A stretch of 64,000 nucleotides of DNA from Paragyromitra xinjiangensis (lineage: Eukaryota; Ascomycota; Pezizomycetes; Pezizales; Discinaceae). The stretch's first letter is position 1; the number at the start of each line of letters is the position of its first letter. A program made the translations under genes and the position numbers. The notes below the pieces were generated by a model. It saw only the letters and a program-made list of their open reading frames with translations, did no database searches and was not told the origin of the DNA. The stretch is taken from assembly GCA_038503065.1 (NCBI GenBank), contig JBCAMK010000018.1, positions 186,001 through 250,000 of the forward strand, written 5' to 3'. Below are positions 9,824 to 22,470 of the stretch, piece after piece.

Positions 9824-10792
9824 ATGACAAGCCCCCTCCTCCAAGTCGACAAACATGTCTCCTACATCCAGTCTCTCGACACGCACAAAGACCGTTTAGA
9901 CTACCATCTAACGTCTCATCTTCGGCTCTCAGGTGTTTATTGGGGTTTAACTTCCCTCCACCTCCTCGGCCACCCCACCGCTCTCCCTCGTGATGCCACA
10001 ATCGAGTTTGTGAAATCATGCCAGCGCTCAAACGGAGGCTTCGGCGCTAGCCCAGGCCATGATGCGCATATTTTATACACACTATCTGCAATCCAGATTC
10101 TCGCCACCGTAGATGCGCTCGACGCTGTTTCAAAATCGGAGGTGGTCTCGTATGTTGTTGGCTTGCAAGACAAAGATACCGGTCATTTCTCGGGCGATGA
10201 ATGGGGCGAAACGGATACAAGATTTATTTATTGTGCCTTGAGCACGTTGAGCCTTCTGGGAGAGTTGAAGAATCCAGCTGTTGATGTTCCAAAAGCCATC
10301 TCGTATATCATGAAATGTCTGAACCCTGACGGAGGATTCGGTATGGCGCCATCTGCCGAGTCTCATTCTGGCCAGATTTTCACCTGCGTTGGTGCTCTCA
10401 GAATCGCTGGTGTCCTCGAAGAAGTTATGTCTCCGGATCAGATCAATCTCCTCGGTGACTGGCTTTGTGAGAGGCAACTTCCAAGCGGAGGGTTGAACGG
10501 AAGGCCAGAAAAACTGGAGGATGTTTGCTACTCATGGTGGGTTTTGACTAGTTTAGTTATGATTGGCAAGTCGCATTGGATCGATAGGGATAAGCTCGTG
10601 GAGTTTATCCTCAGCTGCCAGGATGATGAACAGGGCGGAATTGCGGATAGGAAAGGCGATGTGGCCGATGTATTTCACACGGTTTTTGGGATTGCTGGGT
10701 TGAGTCTTTTAGGATATGGGGGGCTCAAAGAGGTTGATCCAATTTATTGCATGCCGAAGGAAGTCACTGAGAGAGTTCTAAACGGGCATTAG
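9824..10792 (+). CDS. BET2: Rab geranylgeranyltransferase (GGTase-II) beta subunit
   Basis: A single-exon gene of 322 aa, about the family length. The start ATG 9824 sits in CCCCACCATGAC; the open frame continues upstream but that part has no similarity to the family. The protein is an alpha-alpha barrel of prenyltransferase repeats with the QRSNGGFG, DTGHFSGD, NPDGGFG and LPSGGLNGR turns typical of the beta subunit. Catalytic zinc ligands are visible as D233 and C235 (EDVCYSWW) and H285 (DVFHTVFG). With the alpha subunit and the Rab escort protein it transfers geranylgeranyl groups to C-terminal cysteines of Rab GTPases, allowing membrane attachment in vesicle traffic. It is presumably essential. 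All expected motifs are intact. Confidence 0.95.
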   Translation: MTSPLLQVDKHVSYIQSLDTHKDRLDYHLTSHLRLSGVYWGLTSLHLLGHPTALPRDATIEFVKSCQRSNGGFGASPGHDAHILYTLSAIQILATVDALDAVSKSEVVSYVVGLQDKDTGHFSGDEWGETDTRFIYCALSTLSLLGELKNPAVDVPKAISYIMKCLNPDGGFGMAPSAESHSGQIFTCVGALRIAGVLEEVMSPDQINLLGDWLCERQLPSGGLNGRPEKLEDVCYSWWVLTSLVMIGKSHWIDRDKLVEFILSCQDDEQGGIADRKGDVADVFHTVFGIAGLSLLGYGGLKEVDPIYCMPKEVTERVLNGH

Positions 10793-11797
10793 AGAACTAG
10801 ACTGGCCCGAGATTCGAGAATGAGAAAGATGATATTCCAATTGTTCCTGTGTTGTTAGCCCTCACCTCACCCCAGTGCACCCTTAATTCTTTTTCTGGAA
10901 CGATGTTGCTTTTTTGAGGTATCTTTGAACAAGAGGCAAACATATTGATGACCGTCACTGATCCATTCGAACCCGGACTCCTATAATCAAAAAAGTCTAA
11001 TGTTCCTTGTAGGTAGTACATATCTATTTGGAAACTTTACTAAATATTAATCGTAGCAGAAATTATGGTTATGGTTTCAAGCCGCGAGTTGTTATTACAA
11101 GGTACCGTGAATTTCAACGCCTTCGATTGAGCTATGAGTGGAGCACAGTGCGGAAACTGTATTCATATGTTCATCCCTTTCTTATTGCTGATCGTGCTAT
11201 CATTTAAACTATCCCCGGCCCATTGCCCTCTTCACTCTATTGTGCAACTCGGGGCAGACATGAAGACTAGAAAGTCCCCTTTTCTGTTAGCAAAACCGAG
11301 AATTTTGGAGACCTCATGTCTTCAACGGCAAAATCCTCATCGGTGGAACCTCTAGACGTCTGTCAAAGTACTGCATTAACTGGCCGTATGTGACCGCGCG
11401 CTAAGACGTTGGAATAAGAAGTGGCGGGTCTCGGGATAGAGGCCTTTGAAGGCTGTAACTGTTTATGGCAACAGGTAACCCTTTTAAGGTAAAAAGTCCT
11501 TTGAAAAACGAAAAAAAATCACTGAGAAACAGTTTCACTTCAGCCTCAAGCCTAATCCGACGTACTAGCGTGTGGTTGTATACAGTCAGTCAATGTAGTA
11601 TTATCCCTTGTCCGTGGTTGAATGATAAAATATACCGGGTGATAATCAATGATCCTTGGCACCACGCTTACCAAGCCCTAGTCTCTTGGCAGACGCCACT
11701 TGCCTCTCCATCCCAACACCACCGTGGCCGTCAAAAAAAAGCTCCCCTACCTCACCACTATACCCCAACCCAATAACCCACCATCCGCAAATTCACC
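10793..11797. other. Intergenic region between BET2 and SLT11
   Basis: No gene is supported. ORFs at 10797-11021, 11134-11355 and 11465-11776 have no domain. The final ~90 bases are C/A-rich (CCCCAACCCAATAACCCACC), which fits a leader of the following gene. Confidence 0.5.
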
Positions 11798-13110
11798 ATG
11801 CCTCCCGCCGGTCCCAAATCCGACATAAACCGCAGCGGCGCCGAAGTCTCCGACTTCCCCGCCGTCTGCAACGACTGTCTCTCCGCAACCGACAACCCAT
11901 TCATCCAGATGATCAAAGAGGATCGTGGAATGGAATGTAAGATCTGCACGCGCCCATTCACGGTATTCCGATGGGCAGCGGACCGAACGAGTCGGTTCAA
12001 GAAGACAAACGTTAGCTTCCTTCTCCCCTTTTTGGTGTTCGCGGCGACTGACTCGGTTGTTAGATTTGCCTTACGTGTGCACGCTTAAAGAACTGCTGTC
12101 AATGTTGCATGCTCGATCTCTCCTTCGGCCTTCCCATCGCTGTCCGTGACGCCGCGCTAAAGCTCGTCGCTCAAGGCCCTAGCTCGGGAATCAATAAAGA
12201 GTACTACGCGCAGAACCACGAAGGCGCGTTAACGGACGGCCAGGTGCCGGAGGAATACGACAAAACAGACGCGGCGGCAAGAGACCTGTTGAAGAAATTG
12301 GCGCACAGTGAGCCGTATTACAAAAAGCGCCGAAACCCGGATTATAATGGTGGTGAGGGATCAAGCGTCGGTGGCGGTGGTGGCGGTGGAAATGGGGATG
12401 GACAGAAGAGGATTGGGCCTGGTCCAATTCGGACTGGAGGACGTGGAGGCGCGAGAGGTGGTAGTGAGAGAGGGGATCGTGGAGGTGCAAGAGGGAGTAG
12501 GGGGACAGGACGAGGTGGGAGAGGTGGTGGAAGGGGGGGAAAGTTCCCTTCAGTTTCACAGCTACCACCAGGGCCGCAGGATGTGATCCCGCCTGATGAC
12601 CAATCAATTACCTCCCTATTTCTCACAGGGTAAGCCACCATACAATACCCATAACATAGTATCAATTTGGTCATTAACTAATAAACCAATAGAGTCGAAG
12701 ACGACCTCGCAGAACACCACATCCGCACCTTCTTCTCCGCTTTCGGCCCCATTAAATCCATCGTCTGCGTTCACCGCTCCCGCTGCGCTTTCGTCAACTT
12801 CCAAACCCGTTCCGGCGCCGAAGCCGCCGCCGTCTCCTGCCAAGGCAAAGCCATCATTTCAGGCTGCCCCTTACGGATCCAATGGGGTCGTACAAGGCCA
12901 CTAGGAAACATTGACCGATCGCAAGCTGCGGCTATCGGAAGATCTGCTGGAGGTGCTGCAGCTACTAGTATGAGTGCAGAAGGACAAGCGGAAGGTAGAG
13001 AGGAAGAAGCAGAACAGCAGGCAACTGATTATGCGGAGCTGGATGCGGCGCTGGCGGCGAAACCGCCGGGTGCGGATGATGCGCAGTACCCTAGTCAGTT
13101 GGCGACTTAA
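11798..13110 (+). CDS. SLT11: Pre-mRNA-splicing factor SLT11/ECM2 (RBM22 orthologue), 3 exons
   Basis: Exons 11798-12010, 12064-12629 and 12693-13110 give 398 aa; introns are 53 and 63 nt. The N-terminus carries paired cysteines for zinc (CNDC, CKIC, CLTC, CCQCC) across the first intron, then the GLPIAVRDAAL segment and the YYAQN linker. A Gly/Arg-rich region (about residues 175-245, many RGG and GGRGG units) precedes the linker SQLPPGPQDVIPPDDQSI and an RRM (SLFLTGVEDDL, RCAFVNF, GCPLRIQWGR). The protein is a component of the activated spliceosome (NTC-related) that contacts U6 and intron RNA. Human RBM22 has a CCCH finger where this protein has the Gly/Arg-rich stretch, and I see no CCCH here. 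The stop lies ~220 bp from the end of convergent MZM1. Confidence 0.93.
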
Positions 13111-13333
13111 GCGTGCTGTGTTATGTATTTTTTTTCTGTTTTTTTGATTGCTATTTTCAAATTGCGAAAGTGTGTGGGCGTTTCGGGTAGTTAATTTGTA
13201 CAGTACTAGAGTGCATGCATGGGGTGGAAATCTTTATACAAAAACGAAGAGAAGAAACGGAATAAAGAAACTAATCTACAACCCTCTAAAAGGAACGAAT
13301 GTCCAGACTACAACCGTGAAAACCAGATCCTTC

Positions 13334-13821
13334 CTATGCCGAGCAACACTTCCCCGGATTCCCTCCTCCAAGCGTCGATTTCGGCAGCTTTATAGACTCA
13401 TTATCACCCCTCTCAATCTCATCATGTATTCGTAATTCTATCCAATTGTCAGTCACGCTTACCAATCTACTTGTATCGATCAATTAGTCCATGGGGCACA
13501 TACGATACCGCCCATCATCATTCAATTTTCCTTGCACCACATTTGCCCTCAGCACTGTCGCCACTTCCTGAGCATTCTTGACAAGTCCTTGAGCCTCCTC
13601 GCTATCTGCAGCTAACCCACGGTTTGCATCGAATCCTTTACGAGCTTCCGCGAATGCAGCATTAAGAACGTACTGGTCGTCTGTGCTGCCATAGATAGTT
13701 TATTAGTAATTGCTACATTTTTTTTCACCTCCGTTTTCCCTTTGTTGTGGGGTGGCGGATAGGTACCTTGAAAAGCGATCCGAGCAGCACGGAGGAGGCT
13801 GCGGTAGGCTGCAAGTGCCAT
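13334..13821 (-). CDS. MZM1: Mitochondrial zinc maintenance protein 1, LYR family (3 exons)
   Basis: Exons (minus) 13821-13767, 13680-13504 and 13437-13334 give 111 aa, near the family size. Introns are 86 and 66 nt with GTACCT and GTATGT donors. The N-terminus MALAAYRSLLRAARIAFQ carries the LYR-type motif. The following segments (YVLNAAFAEARKGFDANR, EEAQGLVKNAQEVATVLR, ANVVQGKL, LRIHDEIERGDNESIK) match the MZM1 pattern throughout. In yeast Mzm1 is a matrix chaperone that helps assemble the Rieske Fe-S protein into complex III. Because all exons are short, the gene is invisible as a single long ORF; the longer ORF through 13612-14004 reads into the intron. The gene is convergent with SLT11. 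Confidence 0.92.
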
Positions 13822-16164
13822 TGTATGTGTCCGAGATCCTTCACGTGGGGGAATAATTGACGCAGCAGTTGCGGCGGCGGAAGAGGGATGGAGTCGAGTT
13901 TGGGTTTTGGCGTTGCGGCTCTGCGGGGGGGGGAACGGCCGTGTAGGGCTAGCCGGGTTCAGAGCCGGAGGTCTTAGCGGTACGGCACCTACCGTTAGTA
14001 ACAAATAGTGGATATTAATATTAGACTCGATATGTATAACAATTATTGCAAATAAAACATTACCTGTTTTCCCTAATGCCTATCACAATGGCTACAAAAA
14101 AGCGTCACCCGGCCGGAGAGTTGGGGTGAAAGTCTTGATCCCCGAATGATAGACATAAAAGTAAATACCAAAACTTCTGGGGGAAATTATTGTGTGGTGC
14201 TCGGTGACTTGTTCTAGTGTGATTTTAACTTACCATTAGTTTTCTCTCTCCTTCGTTAATACACATCGTATTCCTCACACCCAGCACCTTTCTAGGATCA
14301 AAAGTTTCCCTATCACGTTTCCGTATCTAGCTCCTTCATAGCGCTATACAAAGCCATATCCCTGACGTTCTAGACGCTTGTCCCGGCCCGTCACTGAATG
14401 GTGGAGTATAAAACCCCGTTATAACTTTCTGTCGGGGACCCCAAGCGCATGGACAGTTGCGTCTAATAAGTTCTTGCGGTTTTTGAGGTATCATGACGCA
14501 ACAAGACACTACGAGCCCCATAGCACGACACCCCAAAATCCACCATGCCTCTCACAACTGAATCTTAATCACGCCAGTACAATAAAGGACATACTGTAAA
14601 TGCTTTAAGCAGTAGTGGCGAAACATGATTCTTTCTTTTTTGTTGAATAGTAAATATTTTTATTGAGTGGTTTGTGGCATCTTGTTGCATCATGGTACTT
14701 CAAAAACCGCAAGAACTTATTGGACGCAACTGGACAAAACCCACAAGTTGAAGCCTATTAAAAATGTAGATTATTTTGTCGGCTAATATTTTTGCAGTGC
14801 TATGGCCGAACAGCCCGAAAGATAAGCCAACTCTACCAAGAGGTTATCCCAATTCCCCTATTCGTAGTTTTAGGAATTACGGCAGCTTCTTCCTCAACGG
14901 AAATGCCTAACGGGAGTAGAAGTAGGGATGATGAGAAGAACGATGAAGAGGATTCCGTTTTTCAAGGTCTAGGCTGTTAATGATTTTGCGTGTAGTTTAC
15001 GCGTGGACGATTACCTAGCGAAGTTGTGTATGAGTGGATAATTATTCATCATGTGTGTTTCAGCAACTGCTATTTTTGTTTTCTTCCCCCTCCTACCAGA
15101 TAAGGAGATCGCAGGGACTACGGCTCAGACGGCGGGGAATGAAATTCGGCAGGTTAAAGACGACATTATGCTGCCCAGGGTAATTCTTTTGTTCGGGGAG
15201 CTACAACAGTGGCCGAAGACAAGTGAAGCTGGATGTGGCGGCTGCGACGTCTGCGCTAAATTATCGGCAATTAATTAAACACAGCCTTATTATCTCTGAT
15301 AAATTAACCTTCGTGTCACGTTCGACCTTACCTCCCGAAGACGGTCTTCATAGAGTCAACTTTGCGGTAAGAGATATATCGATACCGATCATTACATACA
15401 TTCTATCTAATGTCGCAGAAGCTTGTATGTAGAAGTCGGGAATCGTAATGTTACGGTTTCGGAGTCAGATCACAGAACTCCAATATTACAATCAGCACGG
15501 AAGGACAATCACCACGCTGCGAAAAACCTCTACTTGATAAAGAATGTAACTCTCGCTAGTAACCCCAAACCCCTACTTCTAACTGGAACTCAAACAACGA
15601 GATCAAACAATAGGGCCTCGCTACCTCGCTACCGTATATATGCAAATCCTTGGACGTTAAAAATGCTTTTAAGGAGACTTATGTAGATTGGTTTTAGTAT
15701 TAATGAAAATTCTCTAAAAGCGTCGTACTCTGAAGCTAGAATCCTTCTGACGAACTTAGTTTTCGCCTCGATCGCTGCAGCCGTAGGACCCCCTACATCG
15801 TCATCTAGGCTCATGATCCGCCCCAGCCAACATCACGCGATCTTATCTCAGGGGTCAATCTCCCAATTCCAAACTAGAGGTTTATGGTCCCGGTACCATT
15901 CTCCGTGCCACAGCCAGTGACAACACTGCCTAAAAGGGTCAGAACTATCCCATAAGGGTTGCTATAGAAAATATGGATAAAGTCACTGATCCAAAGATTG
16001 CCAAATTATTTTTAAAGCTCACAGCAAAATTCGGACAGCAAACAAGCCAAACCCATGGAGATCCTCCAGACATGTACATCTCGACCTTCCGGTTTGTTTC
16101 TCCCAAAAAATCATCAACTCCGAAACCCAAAAAGAAAACGCCCCCTACGTTAGCCAGAAACTTT
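13822..16164. other. Gene-poor region containing a MITE
   Basis: Apart from the TIR element at 14454-14732 I see no supported gene. A minus-strand frame at 15814-15629 begins MSLDDDVGGPTAAAIEAK and looks mildly protein-like, but I could not join it to further exons. Confidence 0.45.
14454..14732. mobile_element. Non-autonomous TIR element (MITE), family 1 copy A
   Basis: 279 bp bounded by CAGTTGC ... GCAACTG. The terminal inverted repeats extend ~50 bp with few mismatches (5' CAGTTGCGTCTAATAAGTTC, continuing through TTGCGGTTTTTGA). The interior is non-coding and aligns along its length with 22471-22751, including GTACAATAAARGACATACTGT and TTGTTGARTAGTAAATATTTT. The TIR start CAGT-G-GT--AA-AAGTT recalls the mimp/impala (Tc1-mariner) group known from Fusarium, by memory only. 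No clear target duplication is visible. Confidence 0.85.
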
Positions 16165-17570
16165 TCAGTTCGCTCCTCCACTTGAAACCTCAGTTTTGTG
16201 TCTTGTACTAGTTCCATGAAGTGGTTGTTCATCATTCTCAAATACGATAATCTGGTCAGTGGAAGGGTCGAGGCTCGTTTGCGACTCAGCCTCTACCCTG
16301 ACTTCTTGGGTTCTGACCATCGAGAATTTCGGAGCGGTATCCTCAACGTCGCTTTTGTGGTTATCGAAAGAATCGCGATTCGACGCGTATTGGCTCAACT
16401 CGTATGAAGTAGCAGTGTTGGTTGCGGCGAATTCCTTCGATCTAGCAATCTTCAAGATCAAGTCCGCCATACTCATTTCGATGTTGACTTTGACCAAGAA
16501 TGCAGGGGGGTGGAAGGCCATAAACCTGATAGATGTTAGTAGATTTCCAAATATCTTTGAGTTAGGTGTGGGGAGCTGTACACATAAGGGTTTGGATAGC
16601 TCATCATTCCAATAATCATAAGCTAGCGGCCCATCGCGATCGTTAGTCTTTCTCTTATATAAGTGGGATATACAACTAATTACTCACATCCATCGCGACG
16701 GATAGAACCACGATGCGAGTGTTAAATGTTGCAAGTGGTTTATATTTTTCAAGACCAAGATTAACCAGTTGCTGATTGACAAGTCGGACAAAGTAGTAAT
16801 TGAGTGCTCCGTCCACAAACAAATAGATAATTTTCTGGCAGCGGTCTTCGATGTTGTTGATTTTTAGGTAACTTAAAACGAACCGTGTCAGTCGCGACAC
16901 AACTCCACAATAAGGTAGGTGAGGAATTACATCGGCTTTATTTGCATTGCCGTAGGAATCCAGATCGAAAAAACCATAACGTTGACCATGAATATAATAC
17001 CAAAAACACCCCATCTGAGCTGTGTAGCACGATTTTTATCAGGCATGATGATCCTAAGTCGATTGATGATAATTTGAAGTTGGGACTGAATCTATAATGG
17101 AAGGGTTAGTTAGCTTGAAAATGACTTCTAAATGGTAGTAATAGATTGTACCTGAACCGCCCAAGAGAAAACTTTGTTGAACTCAGGTTAGACTAATATG
17201 ATTTAAAGACGATCTTCAAATATCACTTACCAATCATAAAGAAAAGAGGAAATCTACACTTGAGTTAGCCATAGACCCTACATAGCACCAACGCAAGTGA
17301 TTATGAATAACCATACCCGTGCCTCACATGTTCCTGCATATAAAACCATGCACCAAGCCCAAACCCAAAGCTTCCTAATATATCCAACCACAAAAACCAG
17401 ATGTATAACGACCTCAGTCGGATTTTCCTATTAACCCTCATTGTTTGCTTCCATGCTTTCCAACATGTCAAGAATCCGAATCCAAGTGTGAAGCCCCAAC
17501 AAATAAGACTAATCTCTCGGTCCATCTCGGTGACCGGATGAGGTTTGTAGTTCGGGGGTAGGGCAACCAT
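16165..17570 (-). CDS. Fungal seven-transmembrane integral membrane protein (7 exons)
   Basis: Exons (minus): 17570-17317, 17253-17231, 17171-17152, 17091-16931, 16871-16688, 16622-16582 and 16525-16165, giving 347 aa. All six introns keep phase; exons of 20, 23 and 41 nt each supply part of a helix. The segments fit a conserved fungal family of unknown function: PPNYKPHPVTEMDREISLIC, LGFGFLTCWKAWKQT, an SFAFFF-like FPLFFMIVFSWAVQIQSQLQ helix, IIINRLRIIM, FSIWIPTAMQIKPIY, RCQKIIYLFVDGALNYYFVR, MDLMIIGMMSYPNPYVFMAF, and HPPAFLVKVNIEMSMADLI. About seven hydrophobic stretches are visible, then a ~100-aa acidic/polar cytoplasmic-type tail. An in-frame ATG 66 nt upstream (17636) would add 22 residues; I prefer 17570 because the family starts at MVALPPNY. 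Confidence 0.85.
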
Positions 17571-20500
17571 TTTTGCTGAAGTCGAAAGGTAACAAACTAT
17601 TCTCAATTTAAGAGTAAAAGTAGACCTACGAAGCAACTATTCCGCCGGCGAGTTCAAGCGGACACATGAACCAGGAACTAAGAAGGTAGCGAAAAACACG
17701 CGATGTGACCCCAATCCCATCTTAAATCTCCAGAAAGATCGTCCCGGGTTGTGGATGGAAAACTTATATGAGATGACAAGCAGATAGTCTCGGCAAATTC
17801 ATTAGGGGTCTGTGCTAAACGCTAATCAAGCGGAAAACCCGGTGCCCCCGAAATAAAAGTCGAAGCGGGGTATAATACAAGGCATAACAGCTTGATTCAG
17901 GCATTTCCACTCTCAATCTGGTTAAATATCTGGAAAGGCTTACGCTTTGGTGTTGGTGTCTTGGATGTAAAACTGCTAAGCTGTAGCCCAAACCTAGTTT
18001 TAACCCTCGTGCCTGAATGTCATCGCAATGAGGACTTCCAGGCTGGGGTCTTTTTCAAGCCCAAAAACGCGGTGTTCAGAAAAAAAGAACCACTCTACAT
18101 CCTGTGCCATCTCGAACACGATTACACCTAAGACTGGTTAGAGTTCATGCAGGACAGTCTTAAGTTTACCACGAATCTGGTATATGGGACTGGTATATCA
18201 CCGCCGTAATCACTAATCTGTCCCAGTGGTGTCTGGAAGAGAGTTCTCTTAACGCGTGACGATAATCAGCTGTTTTCGACCTCGAGTAGAGTACTACCAC
18301 ACAACACCCCTCACACGGTGTTAAAAAGAAAAAGAAATTTCGGTTAGCACTATGAACGCTGACAGCTGCATCCTGCAAAAGCACCCCTCGTTTTGCAGTT
18401 CGATGAGATCCAAACCAGGAATCGATGGCCGTTGTAAAACGGTAAACGACGACTTCGTATTGGATAGAAGATCGGATTTGGGACGTCAAGATAAAGTCAG
18501 CGCTCAGTACTATTCCAGGAAATGACAAAAACTCTCCGGACAGCCAGGGTATGTGAGACCACTGCGGCTTTTTTCCCTCCCCCCCGAACTAAGCCTTTCC
18601 AAACGTCTTAGTGTGGAATCAGTCCAGAACTAGTGTGGTTACATCTACACCTAAATCTAATCTATGGAAATCTCGCGTCGCCGAAAAGGAGCAAATGGAG
18701 TCATTAATTCCTGGTTTGCAAGCAACTTACCATCCCCGATAACCCGCAAATTGGCAGGTATTTAGCCCAGTTCAAAACACATGCTCCAAAAAAAAACGTT
18801 GCTAGCTACAGCAAAACTATCCCACAGAAATCCCAGATGATAGAGAAACCTGCCAAATTTATTATCAACCACCTTCTAATTCCACCATCCAGATGTATGA
18901 ATATGGCCTAAGGCCACCAGAAACTGTCGACCAGCGGGCTGTGGCTCACCCCTGGATTTGAGGAGCGTTTGTGATGGTGGCGCTGTGTCCCAGCACCGTG
19001 CAGCGCGGCAGTTACCCCTTGAGCATAACCAAAACATACACACCAACGGCGGTCAACGACTCCTGCAATGGACCTCGTATCTTATTTGATTTACTTCTGC
19101 ACTGTCGCCATAGTTGCCAGCAAGATGGTTAATTTGTCAGCCATCTGGATTCATGATTGACCATAACTCTAGCAGCTTAGAGTTTACTGTTGCCCAGATG
19201 ATTGTAGTTTTGTAGGAGAAAAACAGGGTATAGAAGATTAGTAACAGCTAGGTAAACCTCCATACTAAGCACATATTTTCTAGTTCTTGCCTGCGCCCTA
19301 AAGCACCTAGTCAAGCAAATCTGTTAGCATTTGGCCAGAAATTTTATTCAAGTTTTAAGGTAGGAGCGGGAAAAAAAACTAGACTCGTTGATGCGAGGGA
19401 AAATTTATCCTGAGAGGGAAAGATCAAGCACATCGCAACATTCTTAAGATGAAACGGGAGAGTGGCCCGAATGCTCCATCAGGCAAATACAGTCACGTTA
19501 TCTAATTATATAACCAGAGAATTTCAGAAAGAGCAGTGGGGTTTTGACGCCACAGATTTGGTTTTGGGAATGGCGATGTTGAGCCATGTGGGCCTCCGAG
19601 TTATCCGATATTTATCCAAACATCCGTTTGCTTTTGCGATGCTGTGCAGAACGCCCACCCCAGGAACTCATTAACCTACCAAAAGCTTGGTTGAAGGGCT
19701 GCCGCTGCATCCTCAGTACGCGCATGCTCGTATACTCGAGCACAGTCTTGTTTTAACTATAGCTAGATGTTCTGCCTCATACCGGGCATACAAGCCTAGG
19801 CATAAGAGCCCCGAAACAACATCGGGACTTGGGGCTCGGAAGGCCCGGAAGACTCGGAAATGTGAAGTTATCTAGCATCTTTCACGATCTTTATGCTATC
19901 CGGGAAGTGGTTAAACCGTTCATCACACAGAAAACTTTATGTGATTTCATACCAAGTGTCAGTGCCACGTTCCGGGGCAGTCCTCTTTATTTATGGGATC
20001 TGGATAACACGGGGCAGCGGGGTTTGTTCAACTGTAGCTGTTAAACTATTGAGGATGTTGAAGAACATTAATTTTGAAGCAAGCGCTAGCCCAAGAACTG
20101 TATAGTAATGAGTGATAAATTTGATTTTGGGGATTTTAGTAGCAGAGTACCACAGCTGAAGATTATTACGATCCGCAGGATAGCTGGAATCGTATCTCCT
20201 AGGCTTTCATTGTGCTAGGATCGAGCCAGATGCCGCTCCAAACTGGTAGGGTTATAGCAGCTTTTCAGAATGGTCTCAATATTAGCGTAGGAGATTCTCG
20301 TACTTGATTAATCGGCTTGTAGCTGGAAAACTGGTGGTTAAGTTTCGACTTGAGAGATCTAAGATCAGGGTTGCTTCATTCTGACCGGTCAGATTGGAGT
20401 GGGAAAAAAAGGTGGGGTGATGTCGGTGAGACATCGCATGCGGTCCAGCAAGGTTAAGCGAATACGTCCCGTAAAAATCCATGCGCCGAGTGCGTGGGTG

Positions 20501-21958
20501 TGATGCAGGGGAACGCATAGATAGATAGATAAATAAATCATACACCCAGGGGAACGCACGGTGGAACCTATGAGATAATGGAATGATGCATGAGACAGTA
20601 TAAACGTACAGCATGGGAAGAAAATTGGGGGAAAGCCCTCATAGTTCCTATCTACTGTAACCCACTGTAACCCGTCCTGTAACTTTAACTCTTGTTGCTG
20701 GCTTCTAGAACTGCATCGGCTTCAACACGCAAAAACCAAGAAACCACTAACCCGGAATGATACGCCCGGCCGGGGAAGCGATAAGTGAACCACGCCTCCG
20801 GCGGCCCTCCGCGTCCCCTACCCCAAGTGGAGCTACGGTAGTATTGTCTTTTCTTTCCCGTCCCTTCATCTAGACCCCATTGCCTTATGGGCCTTCCATG
20901 TAATCTCATCTCTCTCCACGATCTATAGTCCTTTTGGTTGAGTGTGTCTCAAATTACATATTCCCTGTGTTGGCGTGTAGTCCCCACATAACTTTCAGGA
21001 AATTTTTAGGGTCCTCAATTCTGAGTACGAATTTATCCGAACTGCCTCCAATATATATATATATATTCAAGGGCGAAAAGGAATAGAGTGGCGTCATTGC
21101 GTATAGATCACAACCTCTCACTCGCATCTCACTATTTAACAAATACAAAGTATAACATTCCTGTTATATACTCCCAAAAAATACGAATTAATATTGGGTC
21201 GGAGTTTTTGGTGCTGTTAAAGTCATAAATTTTCCTCTAGTCTTAGTGATCTACCCAAACCCAAGAGAAGTCCCACGACACATAAAAAGCAGCCCAAACC
21301 TATCTTCTATATACCTCCGTAGCTACCACATATTAATTCATGCACCGCTCCCCTTATATTCGCCTTGGCAGACCAAACCTCCCTATCCACTGCTTCCCTA
21401 AGATCTCCCTTTCTCCAAGCCTTTTCGATAGTCAAAACTACGATAACAAATGTATTCCCTGCTAGGGACTGGACAGGAATTTCCGAGAATTTAACAATTG
21501 GCACTAAATTAGTTCTCAAGGCTAAGGTTGATGTGGTTGCACGTAGACGTGGGCGAGAGGTTGGGGTAGGTGCCTCTTTAGATTCTAATTAATGCGACAA
21601 GATTCCGTCAACTGGTTTGCTGGGGTTGGATCTTCGAATTCCTCGTGATACTACCGCGCTTCCGAATATATTATGGAGATAGCCGGTGTTGATGTGCATG
21701 TGCGTGCGCACGCGTGTATATGGATTGGTGATAATATCCCCAAGGATGTGGCTTATTGCATCAATTGCATCCCTTACTCTAATTAATTTCGCTTTTGAGT
21801 TTTGTATCCTGCTCTGCTCCCCAGGCTTCTCCATCAGTAATGACATTTCTTGAAAATCAATATTTGCTGTTAACGTCCGAATGATATTTATGTAGGCCGC
21901 TTTTTCGACCCGCGGACCCAAGAATTAAACCCCAGGGTTAACTTCCGCCAGCTGGCTT

Positions 21959-22231
21959 CCGGCCTGATGGTGCGCCTGGTCAGTTGGCGGACACGGGCCA
22001 CCTTTCAACTAGCGAAAGGTTCGATTAGGTAAAACCTATAGTTATAGCCGGTCAATAGGAAATCCACTGTAGCAAGAGGGGAGTGACTACAAGATGCTGA
22101 TATTTTAATTAGTCTAGTATTGACTATAATTTTCTTAATTACCACTTCGCAAACTTCGCTAAGGTAGCTCTATGTGCATTTGCGTAGGTATAATCAGGTC
22201 CGTCAACTGACCAGGCACGCCATCAGGCCGG
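21959..22231. mobile_element. Putative TIR element with 33-bp inverted ends
   Basis: The left end 21959-21991 (CCGGCCTGATGGTGCGCCTG, then GTCAGTTGGCGGA) and the right end 22199-22231, reverse-complemented, agree at 30 of 33 bases. The 207-bp interior is AT-rich and non-coding. Size and structure fit a small non-autonomous DNA transposon; no second copy is visible in this window and no target duplication could be defined. Confidence 0.6.
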
Positions 22232-22470
22232 GGCGACTGTACGGGGGATGCTGGGGCCTGAGAAGAAGCGAAGCCACCACAGGGCTGAAACGGAACCAAC
22301 ACTAAGGTAGATTCCACGTGTACTTATCACGTTCATCGCGTGTATGATTGTAGCGCTAGCGCATGCAAAGACAAGAAAGGGTTAGCTACGCCATTGCACT
22401 CTATAATTCTAGACGGGTGGATACCACTATGTTAGGCCTAAGCTGAGACCGAGAGAGTGGTTGAAGTTGT

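Noticed and set aside
12342..12674. Pro/Leu-rich minus-strand ORF
   Set aside because: Antisense of the Gly/Arg-rich region of SLT11.
13612..14004. 130-codon minus-strand ORF
   Set aside because: Contains MZM1 exon 1 but reads through intron 1 out of frame; the three-exon model explains the conserved protein.
15629..15814. Minus-strand frame starting MSLDDDVGGPTAAAIEAK
   Set aside because: Looks partly protein-like, but no conserved motif or further exons could be joined; left as unexplained.
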